Assembly: GCF_949987535.1 (NCBI RefSeq)
Contig: NW_026645841.1
Location: forward strand, 558,001-622,000
Source of the DNA: Balaenoptera acutorostrata
Lineage: Eukaryota > Chordata > Mammalia > Artiodactyla > Balaenopteridae
Length of the DNA stretch: 64,000 nt
Reading direction: 5' to 3'
Every line of letters begins with the position of its first letter. Within the stretch, counting starts at the first letter, position 1. Below are positions 51,011-63,308 of this stretch, one piece after another. Under the pieces are notes generated by a model. That model had not been told where the DNA came from, did no database searches, and saw nothing but the letters and a program-made list of their open reading frames with translations. The translations under genes and the position numbers were made by a program.

Positions 51011-52768
51011 GAATATATTCAGGAAAAAACGCATACGCCCTTTTTGGCCAAGGGCATCATTGTCCACGTTTTGCCGCTTTTCATGTGCTTTCAAGGCGAT
51101 TCGAATCTACCTCCTGAAATCTGTTTCCTGCAATTCTGCCTTGCTTTCAAAGCCTCTTCGTTGCCTTCCCTTAATATATTTGTGGACGAGAGGTATCATT
51201 TAAAACTCTGCAGGTTTGTGAATTGCAGTGCCCCTGAGCTCCATTTTTCAACTCGCTTTTTTGGGAGCTGGCCGCAAAAGCGCAGGATTGCTTCAGGCCC
51301 TCTTCTGGTTCTGGGGGGCAGGCTGAGCTTGTGCTTAATTCTTCTTCCTGATGGGAAAATAGAGTGACCTGTGCCTGTCCCAACACCTAGAGCTAGTCTC
51401 TCATTGGTTCCCCCTCTTCCCGTTCATCCTCAGGACAAATTGCAACCTGTACGGAACAGGAGGTTAAAGGTGCTGATTCTCCAAGGAGGGAGATGGCTAG
51501 TAAATCGGCTGGAATGGCGAACCCGAGCAAAGGAGATGAGAAATGAGGTGCGTTTTAGAAACCTTTCCCGATCACACGGTGTACCATCTTCTGGGTTTCT
51601 CATGCCTGTTTTCGACGTAGGAAGATGCCCTTGAACCTGGAGATTTGGGACCATGGGATGGGTACCATGCAGTATTACTTGAAAGGGTCTGCGTTGGCTC
51701 ACCCAACCTCACCGAACCTCTCAGCCCCAAGAGTGTCCACCCTTATGTCTCAATCAGCTGTGGGTCTAGATATGGTCAATCCAGGTTGCATCACAGCCCC
51801 TGAACGAATTTTGTAAGAATTTCTCTCTCTTTCACTGCCTTTGTTTCACGGGTTTTGAAAAGTAATTTATTTTATAATGGGGTTTAGCTGCTTTTCACGG
51901 CTGTGTTTATGCCGCTTTACACCCCCTTGACTCACTTACAGAGAGATATCAATACATAGGTTTGAAGATTCTTACTAGTCAGATATATTCTTGTGCGGTG
52001 AATAGGGGGTGTTGAGTCCAGTTCACTGAAAAAGGAATAGGTCTTGTCTCTTACATATTGGGTTTATGGAACGGTATCGGAGCTAATTTGAAACCCTTGT
52101 TTTATGCATCACCCCACCTCACCTTTCCCGTTCAGCAGCCATAGTGTGTTTTCTAAACGTGTGACTCTGTTCTGTTTTGTAATTCAGTTCAAGTGTAGGC
52201 GGTTTTTACATTCCCTCTCTAAGTGATATCTTATGATAAGTGTCTTTTTCTGTGTGACTTATTTCACTTAGAATCGTCGTACCTAAATCCACTCATCGTG
52301 CTGCTACTAGCCTTATGACGTGGATTTCATGGCTGAGTGATATTCCATTGTACATGAGGACCACCACTTCTTTATCCATTTTTCGCTTTCCTAGGATATT
52401 TAAGGTGTAATGAAGTGGGGGTTCTTGTCAACAGAGCAGCCCTAAACTTTGGGGTGCCTGTGTCTTGCTGATTTTTAGTTTTCCCAATTTATACGCCCAT
52501 GAGTGGAAGTGCCCTATGCTCTCCAAGCTGTGTTTTTTAGATGTTTCAGAACACACCGTACACTTCTCCAGAGTGGCTGTTGGCAATTTACATCCCACCC
52601 ATCAGCGTAGCAAGGCTCCCATTTCTCCATGGCCGGTCCTGCATTTTTGGTTTGGACACTTTTTTCCGCATGGCCCTTTTGCCCGCTGGGAAGCGAGACT
52701 TCTTTGGAGCGCTGATTGGCCTTTCCAGGTTGCTTGGTTGGCCAAAAAGGGCGTATGCGTTTTTTCCT
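51011..52768. repeat. Satellite monomer 30 (1,758 bp)
   Basis: Two one-base deletions (GGGACCATGG near 51650, TTTATTTTATAA near 51870) and one insertion (TGTAGGCGG near 52196). The insertion and the linked TTCTAAACG match copy 4. Type N tail with a private ATTTTTGGTT. Confidence 0.97.
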
Positions 52769-54527
52769 GAATATATTCAGGAAAAAACGCATACGCCCTT
52801 TTTGGCCAAGGGCATCATTGTCCACGTTTTGCCGCTTTTCATGTGCTTTCAAGGCGATTCGAATCTACCTCCTGAAATCTGTTTCCTGCAATTCTGCCTT
52901 GCTTTCAAAGCCTCTTCGTTGCCTTCCCTTAGTATATTTGTGGACGAGAGGTATCATTTAAAACTCTGCAGGTTTGTGAATTGCAGTGCCCCTGAGCTCC
53001 ATTTTTCAACTCGCTTTTTTGGGAGCTGGCCGCCAAAGCGCAGGATTGCTTCAGGCCCTCTTCTGGTTCTGGGGGGCAGGCTGAGCTTGTGCTTAATTCT
53101 TCTTCCTGATGGGAAAATAGAGTGACCTGTGCCTGTCCCAACACCTAGAGCTAGTCTCTCATTGGTTCCCCCTCTTCCCGTTCATCCTCAGGACAAATTG
53201 CAACCTGTACGGAACAGGAGGTTAAAGGTGCTGATTCTCCAAGTAGGGAGATGGCTAGTAAATCGGCTGGAATGGCGAACCCGAGCAAAGGAGATGAGAA
53301 ATGAGGTGCGTTTTAGAAACCTTTCCCGATCACACGGTGTACCATCTTCTGGGTTTCTCATGCCTGTTTTCGACGTAGGAAGATGCCCTTGAATCTGGAG
53401 ATTTGGGACCCATGGGATGGGTACCATGCAGTATTACTTGAAAGGGTCTGCGTTGGCTCACCCAACCTCACCGAACCTCTCAGCCCCAAGAGTGTCCACC
53501 CTTATGTCTCAATCAGCTGTGGGTCTAGATATGGTCAATCCAGGTTGCATCACAGCCCCTGAACGAATTTTGTAAGAATTTCTCTCTCTTTCACTGCCTT
53601 TGTTTCACGGGTTTTGAAAAGTAATTTATTTTTATAATGGGGTTTAGCTGCTTTTCACGGCTGTGTTTATGCCGCTTTACACCCCCTTGACTCACTTACA
53701 GAGAGATATCAATACATAGGTTTGAAGATTCTTACTAGTCAGATATATTCTTGTGCGGTGAATAGGGGGTGTTGAGTCCAGTTCACTGAAAAAGGAATAG
53801 GTCTTGTCTCTTACATATTGGGTTTATGGAACGGTATCTGAGCTAATTTGAAACCCTTGTTTTATGCATCACCCCACCTCACCTTTCCCGTTCAGCAGCC
53901 ATAGTGTGTTTTCTAAACGTGTGACTCTGTTCTGTTTTGTAATTCAGTTCAAGTGTAGCGGTTTTTACATTCCCTCTCTAAGTGATATCTTATGATAAGT
54001 GTCTTTTTCTGTGTGACTTATTTCACTTAGAATCGTCGTACCTAAATCCACTCATCGTGCTGCTACTAGCCTTATGACGTGGATTTCATGGCTGAGTGAT
54101 ATTCCATTGTACATGAGGACCACCACTTCTTTATCCATTTTTCGCTTTCCTAGGATATTTAAGGTGTAATGAAGTGGGGGTTCTTGTCAACAGAGCAGCC
54201 CTAAACTTTGGGGTGCCTGTGTCTTGCTGATTTTTAGTTTTCCCAATTTATACGCCCATGAGTGGAAGTGCCCTATGCTCTCCAAGCTGTGTTTTTTAGA
54301 TGTTTCAGAACACACCGTACACTTCTCCAGAGTGGCTGTTGGCAATTTACATCCCACCCATCAGCGTAGCAAGGCTCCCATTTCTCCATGGCCGGTCCTG
54401 CATTTCTGGTTTGGACACTTTTTTCCGCATGGCCCTTTTGCCCGCTGGGAAGCGAGACTTCTTTGGAGCGCTGATTGGCCTTTCCAGGTTGCTTGGTTGG
54501 CCAAAAAGGGCGTATGCGTTTTTTCCT
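52769..54527. repeat. Satellite monomer 31
   Basis: TTCTAAACG as in copies 4 and 30 but without the extra G. Private CTTAGTATAT, AAGTAGGGAG and TTGAATCTGG; GTATCTGAGC. Type N tail. Confidence 0.97.
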
Positions 54528-56286
54528 GAATATATTCAGGAAAAAACGCATACGCCCTTTTTGGCCAAGGGCATCATTGTCCACGTTTTGCCGCTTTTCA
54601 TGTGCTTTCAAGGCGATTCGAATCTACCTCCTGAAATCTGTTTCCTGCAATTCTGCCTTGCTTTCAAAGCCTCTTCGTTGCCTTCCCTTAATATATTTGT
54701 GGACGAGAGGTATCATTTAAAACTCTGCAGGTTTGTGAATTGCAGTGCCCCTGAGCTCCATTTTTCAACTCGCTTTTTTGGGAGCTGGCCGCCAAAGCGC
54801 AGGATTGCTTCAGGCCCTCTTCTGGTTCTGGGGGGCAGGCTGAGCTTGTGCTTGATTCTTCTTCCTGATGGGAAAATAGAGTGACCTGTGCCTGTCCCAA
54901 CCCCTAGAGCTAGTCTCTCATTGGTTCCCCCTCTTCCCGTTCATCCTCAGGACAAATTGCAACCTGTACGGAACAGGAGGTTAAAGGTGCTGATTCTCCA
55001 AGGAGGGAGATGGCTAGTAAATCGGCTGGAATGGCGAACCCGAGCAAAGGAGATGAGAAATGAGGTGCGTTTTAGAAACCTTTCCCGATCACACGGTGTA
55101 CCATCATCTGGGTTTCTCATGCCTGTTTTCGACGTAGGAAGATGCCCTTGAACCTGGAGATTTGGGACCCATGGGATGGGTACCATGCAGTATTACTTGA
55201 AAGGGTCTGCGTTGGCTCACCCAACCTCACCGAACCTCTCAGCCCCAGGAGTGTCCACCCTTATGTCTCAATCAGCTGTGGGTCTAGATATGGTCAATCC
55301 AGGTTGCATCACAGCCCCTGAACGAATTTTGTAAGAATTTCTCTCTCTTTCACTGCCTTTGTTTCACGGGTTTTGAAAAGTAATTTATTTTTATAATGGG
55401 GTTTAGCTGCTTTTCACGGCTGTGTTTATGCCGCTTTACACCCCCTTGACTCACTTACAGAGAGATATCAATACATAGGTTTGAAGATTCTTACTAGTCA
55501 GATATATTCTTGTGCGGTGAATAGGGGGTGTTGAGTCCAGTTCACTGAAAAAGGAATAGGTCTTGTCTCTTACATATTGGGTTTATGGAACGGTATCGGA
55601 GCTAATTTGAAACCCTTGTTTTATGCATCACCCCACCTCACCTTTCCCGTTCAGCAGCCATAGTGTGTTTTCTGAACGTGTGACTCTGTTCTGTTTTGTA
55701 ATTCAGTTCAAGTGTAGCGGTTTTTACATTCCCTCTCTAAGTGATATCTTATGATAAGTGTCTTTTTCTGTGTGACTTATTTCACTTAGAATCGTCGTAC
55801 CTAAATCCACTCATCGTGCTGCTACTAGCCTTATGACGTGGATTTCATGGCTGAGTGATATTCCATTGTACATGAGGACCACCACTTCTTTATCCATTTT
55901 TCTCTTTCCTAGGATATTTAAGGTGTAATGAAGTGGGGGTTCTTGTCAACAGAGCAGCCCTAAACTTTGGGGTGCCTGTGTCTTGCTGATTTTTAGTTTT
56001 CCCAATTTATACGCCCATGAGTGGAAGTGCCCTATGCTCTCCAAGCTGTGTTTTTTAGATGTTTCAGAACACACCGTACACTTCTCCAGAGTGGCTGTTG
56101 GCAAGTTACATCCCACCCATCAGCGTAGCAAGGCTCCCATTTCTCCATGGCCGGTCCTGCATTTCTGGTTTGGACACTTTTTTCCCCATGGCCCTTTTGC
56201 CCGCTGGGAAGCGAGACTTCTTTGGAGCGCTGATTGGCCTTTCCAGGTTGCTTGGTTGGCCAAAAAGGGCGTATGCGTTTTTTCCT
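54528..56286. repeat. Satellite monomer 32
   Basis: CATCATCTGG (55104) and CCCAGGAGTG (55244) are shared only with copy 35. It has CTTGATT and CAACCCC. Type K tail, P state. Confidence 0.97.
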
Positions 56287-58045
56287 GAATATATTCAGGA
56301 AAAAACGCATACGCCCTTTTTGGCCAAGGGCATCATTGTCCACGTTTTGCCGCTTTTCATGTGCTTTCAAGGCGATTCGAATCTACCTCCTGAAATCTGT
56401 TTCCTGCAATTCTGCCTTGCTTTCAAAGCCTCTTCGTTGCCTTCCCTTAATATATTTGTGGACGAGAGGTATCATTTAAAACTCTGCAGGTTTGTGAATT
56501 GCAGTGCCCCTGAGCTCCATTTTTCAACTCGCTTTTTTGGGAGCTGGCCGCAAAAGCGCAGGATTGCTTCAGGCCCTCTTCTGGTTCTGGGGGGCAGGCT
56601 GAGCTTGTGCTTAATTCTTCTTCCTGATGGGAAAATAGAGTGACCTGTGCCTGTCCCAACACCTAGAGCTAGTCTCTCATTGGTTCCCCCTCTTCCCGTT
56701 CATCCTCAGGACAAATTGCAACCTGTACGGAACAGGAGGTTAAAGGTGCTGATTCTCCAAGGAGGGAGATGGCTAGTAAATCGGCTGGAATGGCGAACCC
56801 GAGCAAAGGAGATGAGAAATGAGGTGCGTTTTAGAAACCTTTCCCGATCACACGGTGTACCATCTTCTGGGTTTCTCATGCCTGTTTTCGACGTAGGAAG
56901 ATGCCCTTGAACCTGGAGAATTGGGACCCATGGGATGGGTACCATGCAGTATTACTTGAAAGGGTCTGCGTTGGCTCACCCAACCTCACCGAACCTCTCA
57001 GCCCCAAGAGTGTCCACCCTTATGTCTCAATCAGCTGTGGGTCTAGATATGGTCAATCCAGGTTGCATCACAGCCCCTGAACGAATTTTGTAAGAATTTC
57101 TCTCTCTTTCACTGCCTTTGTTTCACGGGTTTTGAAAAGTAATTTATTTTTATAATGGGGTTTAGCTGCTTTTCACGGCTGTGTTTATGCCGCTTTACAC
57201 CCCCTTGACTCACTTACAGAGAGATATCAATACATAGGTTTGAAGATTCTTACTAGTCAGATATATTCTTGTGCGGTGAATAGGGGGTGTTGAGTCCAGT
57301 TCACTGAAAAAGGAATAGGTCTTGTCTCTTACATATTGGGTTTATGGAACGGTATCGGAGCTAATTTGAAACCCTTGTTTTATGCATCACCCCACCTCAC
57401 CTTTCCCGTTCAGCAGCCATAGTGTGTTTTCTGAACGTGTGACTCTGTTCTGTTTTGTAATTCAGTTCAAGTGTAGCGGTTTTTACATTCCCTCTCTAAG
57501 TGATATCTTATGATAAGTGTCTTTTTCTGTGTGACTTATTTCACTTAGAATCGTCGTACCTAAATCCACTCATCGTGCTGCTACTAGCCTTATGACGTGG
57601 ATTTCATGGCTGAGTGATATTCCATTGTACATGAGGACCACCACTTCTTTATCCATTTTTCTCTTTCCTAGGATATTTAAGGTGTAATGAAGTGGGGGTT
57701 CTTGTCAACATAGCAGCCCTAAACTTTGGGGTGCCTGTGTCTTGCTGATTTTTAGTTTTCCCAATTTATACGCCCATGAGTGGAAGTTCCCTATGCTCTC
57801 CAAGCTGTGTTTTTTAGATGTTTCAGAACACACCGTACACTTCTCCAGAGTGGCTGTTGGCAATTTACATCCCACCCATCAGCGTAGCAAGGCTCCCATT
57901 TCTCCATGGCCGGTCCTGCATTTCTGGTTTGGACACTTTTTTCCGCATGGCCCTTTTGCCCGCTGGGAAGCGAGACTTCTTTGGAGCGCTGATTGGCCTT
58001 TCCAGGTTGCTTGGTTGGCCAAAAAGGGCGTATGCGTTTTTTCCT
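56287..58045. repeat. Satellite monomer 33
   Basis: CAACATAGC near 57708 as in copies 28 and 36. Private GGAGAATTGGG and GGAAGTTCCC. Type N tail. Confidence 0.97.
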
Positions 58046-59804
58046 GAATATATTCAGGAAAAAACGCATACGCCCTTTTTGGCCAAGGGCATCATTGTCC
58101 ACGTTTTGCCGCTTTTCATGTGCTTTCAAGGCGATTCGAATCTACCTCCTGAAATCTGTTTCCTGCAATTCTGCCTTGCTTTCAAAGCCTCTTCGTTGCC
58201 TTCCCTTAATATATTTGTGGACGAGAGGTATCATTTAAAACTCTGCAGGTTTGTGAATTGCAGTGCCCCTGAGCTCCATTTTTCAACTCGCTTTTTTGGG
58301 AGCTGGCCGCAAAAGCGCAGGATTGCTTCAGGCCCTCTTCTGGTTCTGGGGGGCAGGCTGAGCTTGTGCTTAATTCTTCTTCCTGATGGGAAAATAGAGT
58401 GACCTGTGCCTGTCCCAACACCTAGAGCTAGTCTCTCATTGGTTCCCCCTCTTCCCGTTCATCCTCAGGACAAATTGCAACCTGTACGGAACAGGAGGTT
58501 AAAGGTGCTGATTCTCCAAGGAGGGAGATGGCTAGTAAATCGGCTGGAATGGCGAACCCGAGCAAAGGAGATGAGAAATGAGGTGCGTTTTAGAAACCTT
58601 TCCCGATCACACGGTGTACCATCTTCTGGGTTTCTCATGCCTGTTTTCGACGTAGGAAGATGCCCTTGAACCTGGAGATTTGGGACCCATGGGATGGGTA
58701 CCATGCAGTATTACTTGAAAGGGTCTGCGTTGGCTCACCCAACCTCACCGAACCTCTCAGCCCCAAGAGTGTCCACCCTTATGTCTCAATCAGCTGTGGG
58801 TCTAGATATGGTCAATCCAGGTTGCATCACAGCCCCTGAACGAATTTTGTAAGAATTTCTCTCTCTTTCACTGTCTTTGTTTCACGGGTTTTGAAAAGTA
58901 ATTTATTTTTATAATGGGGTTTAGCTGCTTTTCACGGCTGTGTTTATGCCGCTTTACACCCCCTTGACTCACTTACAGAGAGATATCAATACATAGGTTT
59001 GAAGATTCTTACTAGTCAGATATATTCTTGTGCGGTGAATAGGGGGTGTTGAGTCCAGTTCACTGAAAAAGGAATAGGTCTTGTCTCTTACATATTGGGT
59101 TTATGGAACGGTATCGGAGCTAATTTGAAACCCTTGTTTTATGCATCACCCCACCTCACCTTTCCCGTTCAGCAGCCATAGTGTGTTTTCTGAACGTGTG
59201 ACTCTGTTCTGTTTTGTAATTCAGTTCAAGTGTAGCGGTTTTTACATTCCCTCTCTAAGTGATATCTTATGATAAGTGTCTTTTTCTGTGTGACTTATTT
59301 CACTTAGAATCGTCGTACCTAAATCCACTCATCGTGCTGCTACTAGCCTTATGACGTGGATTTCATGGCTGAGTGATATTCCATTGTACATGAGGACCAC
59401 CACTTCTTTATCCATTTTTCTCTTTCCTAGGATATTTAAGGTGTAATGAAGTGGGGGTTCTTGTCAACAGAGCAGCCCTAAACTTTGGGGTGCCTGTGTC
59501 TTGCTGATTTTTAGTTTTCCCAATTTATACGCCCATGAGTGGAAGTGCCCTATGCTCTCCAAGCTGTGTTTTTTAGATGTTTCAGAACACACCGTACACT
59601 TCTCCAGAGTGGCTGTTGGCAAGTTACATCCCACCCATCAGCGTAGCAAGGCTCCCATTTCTCCATGGCCGGTCCTGCATTTCTGGTTTGGACACTTTTT
59701 TCCGCATGGCCCTTTTGCCCGCTGGGAAGCGAGACTTCTTTGGAGCGCTGATTGGCCTTTCCAGGTTGCTTGGTTGGCCAAAAAGGGCGTATGCGTTTTT
59801 TCCT
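58046..59804. repeat. Satellite monomer 34
   Basis: Consensus-like; private CACTGTCTTT near 58871. Type K tail. Confidence 0.97.
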
Positions 59805-61563
59805 GAATATATTCAGGAAAAAACGCATACGCCCTTTTTGGCCAAGGGCATCATTGTCCACGTTTTGCCGCTTTTCATGTGCTTTCAAGGCGATTCGAAT
59901 CTACCTCCTGAAATCTGTTTCCTGCAATTCTGCCTTGCTTTCAAAGCCTCTTCGTTGCCTTCCCTTAATATATTTGTGGACGAGAGGTATCATTTAAAAC
60001 TCTGCAGGTTTGTGAATTGCAGTGCCCCTGAGCTCCATTTTTCAACTCGCTTTTTTGGGAGCTGGCCGCCAAAGCGCAGGATTGCTTCAGGCCCTCTTCT
60101 GGTTCTGGGGGGCAGGCTGAGCTTGTGCTTGATTCTTCTTCCTGATGGGAAAATAGAGTGACCTGTGCCTGTCCCAACCCCTAGAGCTAGTCTCTCATTG
60201 GTTCCCCCTCTTCCCGTTCATCCTCAGGACAAATTGCAACCTGTACGGAACAGGAGGTTAAAGGTGCTGATTCTCCAAGGAGGGAGATGGCTAGTAAATC
60301 GGCTGGAATGGCGAACCCGAGCAAAGGAGATGAGAAATGAGGTGCGTTTTAGAAACCTTTCCCGATCACACGGTGTACCATCATCTGGGTTTCTCATGCC
60401 TGTTTTCGACGTAGGAAGATGCCCTTGAACCTGGAGATTTGGGACCCATGGGATGGGTACCATGCAGTATTACTTGAAAGGGTCTGCGTTGGCTCACCCA
60501 ACCTCACCGAACCTCTCAGCCCCAGGAGTGTCCACCCTTATGTCTCAATCAGCTGTGGGTCTAGATATGGTCAATCCAGGTTGCATCACAGCCGCTGAAC
60601 GAATTTTGTAAGAATTTCTCTCTCTTTCACTGCCTTTGTTTCACGGGTTTTGAAAAGTAATTTATTTTTATAATGGGGTTTAGCTGCTTTTCACGGCTGT
60701 GTTTATGCCGCTTTACACCCCCTTGACTCACTTACAGAGAGATATCAATACATAGGTTTGAAGATTCTTACTAGTCAGATATATTCTTGTGCGGTGAATA
60801 GGGGGTGTTGAGTCCAGTTCACTGAAAAAGGAATAGGTCTTGTCTCTTACATATTGGGTTTATGGAACGGTATCGGAGCTAATTTGAAACCCTTGTTTTA
60901 TGCATCACCCCACCTCACCTTTCCCGTTCAGCAGCCATAGTGTGTTTTCTGAACGTGTGACTCTGTTCTGTTTTGTAATTCAGTTCAAGTGTAGCGGTTT
61001 TTACATTCCCTGTCTAAGTGATATCTTATGATAAGTGTCTTTTTCTGTGTGACTTATTTCACTTAGAATCGTCGTACCTAAATCCACTCATCGTGCTGCT
61101 ACTAGCCTTATGACGTGGATTTCATGGCTGAGTGATATTCCATTGTACATGAGGACCACCACTTCTTTATCCATTTTTCTCTTTCCTAGGATATTTAAGG
61201 TGTAATGAAGTGGGGGTTCTTGTCAACAGAGCAGCCCTAAACTTTGGGGTGCCTGTGTCTTGCTGATTTTTAGTTTTCCCAATTTATACGCCCATGAGTG
61301 GAAGTGCCCTATGCTCTCCAAGCTGTGTTTTTTAGATGTTTCAGAACACACCGTACACTTCTCCAGAGTGGCTGTTGGCAAGTTACATCCCACCCATCAG
61401 CGTAGCAAGGCTCCCATTTCTCCATGGCCGGTCCTGCATTTCTGGTTTGGACATTTTTTTCCCCATGGCCCTTTTGCCCGCTGGGAAGCGAGACTTCTTT
61501 GGAGCGCTGATTGGCCTTTCCAGGTTGCTTGGTTGGCCAAAAAGGGCGTATGCGTTTTTTCCT
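59805..61563. repeat. Satellite monomer 35
   Basis: Copy 32 variants CATCATCTGG (60381) and CCCAGGAGTG, plus CCCTGTCTAAG and a private AGCCGCTGAA. Type K tail, P state, with private GGACATTTTT. Confidence 0.97.
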
Positions 61564-63308
61564 GAATATATTCAGGAAAAAACGCATACGCCCTTTTTGG
61601 CCAAGGGCATCATTGTCCAGGTTTTGCCGCTTTTCATGTGCTTTCAAGGCAATTCGAATCTACCTCCTGAAATCTGTTTCCTGCAATTCTGCCTTGCTTT
61701 CAAAGCCTCTTCGTTGCCTTCCCTTAATATATTTGTGGACGAGAGGTATCATTTAAAACTCTGCAGGTTTGTGAATTGCAGTGCCCCTGAGCTCCATTTT
61801 TCAACTCGCTTTTTTGGGAGCTGGCCGCAAAAGCGCAGGATTGCTTCAGGCCCTCTTCTGGTTCTGGGGGGCAGGCTGAGCTTGTGCTTAATTCTTCTTC
61901 CTGATGGGAAAATAGAGTGACCTGTGCCTGTCCCAACACCTAGAGCTAGTCTCTCATTGGTTCCCCCTCTTCCCGTTCATCCTCAGGACAAATTGCAACC
62001 TGTACGGAACAGGAGGTTAAAGGTGCTGATTCTCCAAGGAGGGAGATGGCTAGTAAATCGGCTGGAATGGCGAACCCGAGCAAAGGAGATGAGAAATGAG
62101 GTGCGTTTTAGAAACCTTTCCCGATCACACGGTGTACCATCTTCTGGGTTTCTCATGCCTGTTTTCGACGTAGGAAGATGCCCTTGAACCTGGAGATTTG
62201 GGACCCATGGGATGGGTACCATGCAGTATTACTTGAAAGGGTCTGCGTTGGCTCACCCAACCTCACCGAACCTCTCAGCCCCAAGAGTGTCCACCCTTAT
62301 GTCTCAATCAGCTGTGGGTCTAGATATGGTCAATCCAGGTTGCATCACAGCCCCTGAACGAATTTTGTAAGAATTTCTCTCTCTTTCACTGCCTTTGTTT
62401 CACGGGTTTTGAAAAGTAATTTATTTTTATAATGGGGTTTAGCTGCTTTTCACGGCTGTGTTTATGCCGCTTTACACCCCCTTGACTCACTTACAGAGAG
62501 ATATCAATACATAGGTTTGAAGATTCTTACTAGTCAGATATATTCTTGTGCGGTGAATAGGGGGTGTTGAGTCCAGTTCACTGAAAAAGGAATAGGTCTT
62601 GTCTCTTACATATTGGGTTTATGGAACGGTATCGGAGCTAATTTGAAACCCTTGTTTTATGCATCACCCCACCTCACCTTTCCCGTTCAGCAGCCATAGT
62701 GTGTTTTCTGAACGTGTGACTCTGTTCTGTTTTGTAATTCAGTTCAAGTGTAGCGGTTTTTACATTCCCTCTCTAAGTGATATCTTATGATAAGTGTCTT
62801 TTTCTGTGTGACTTATTTCACTTAGAATCGTCGTACCTAAATCCACTCATCGTGCTGCTAATAGCCTTATGACGTGGATTTCATGGCTGAGTGATATTCC
62901 ATTGTACATGAGGACCACCACTTCTTTATCCATTTTTCTCTTTCCTAGGATATTTAAGGTGTAATGAAGTGGGGGTTCTTGTCAACATAGCAGCCCTAAA
63001 CTTTGGGGTGCCTGTGTCTTGCTGATTTTTAGTTTTCCCAATTTATACGCCCATGAGTGGAAGTGCCCTATGCTCTCCAAGCTGTGTTTTTTAGATGTTT
63101 CAGAACACACCGTACACTTCTCCAGAGTGGCTGTTGGCAATTTACATCCCACCCATCAGCGTAGCAAGGCTCCCATTTCTCCATGGCCGGTCCTGCATTT
63201 CTGGTTTGGACACTTTTTTCCGCATGGCCCTTTTGCCCGCTGGGAAGCGAGACTTCTTTGGAGCGCTGATTGGCCTTTCCAGGTTGCTTGGTTGCCCAAA
63301 AAGGGCGT
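61564..63308. repeat. Satellite monomer 36, 3' end deleted (1,745 bp)
   Basis: Private GTCCAGGTTTTG and AAGGCAATTCG near 61615-61650. GCTAATAGCC as in copy 25 and CAACATAGC near 62984. It lacks the last 14 bp of a normal monomer because of the deletion that removes the next palindrome. Confidence 0.95.
63293..63308. repeat. Palindrome remnant after a 61-bp deletion
   Basis: Only 16 bp of the left arm remain (with G to C at 63295), joined directly to CATTGTCC. The spacing between flanking landmarks is 61 bp shorter than at the other junctions (603 versus 664 bp between equivalent points). The remnant can form a small GCCC-AAAAA-GGGC hairpin. Confidence 0.92.

Larger units (their letters stand above)
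54528..63308. repeat. Three-monomer duplication, offset 5,277 bp (copies 32-33 and 35-36)
   Basis: Copies 32 and 35 share CATCATCTGG, CCCAGGAGTG, CTTGATT and the CCCCATGG tail. Copies 33 and 36 share CAACATAGC and a type N tail. Private variants in each unit show that some time has passed since duplication or that conversion overwrote parts. Confidence 0.7.
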
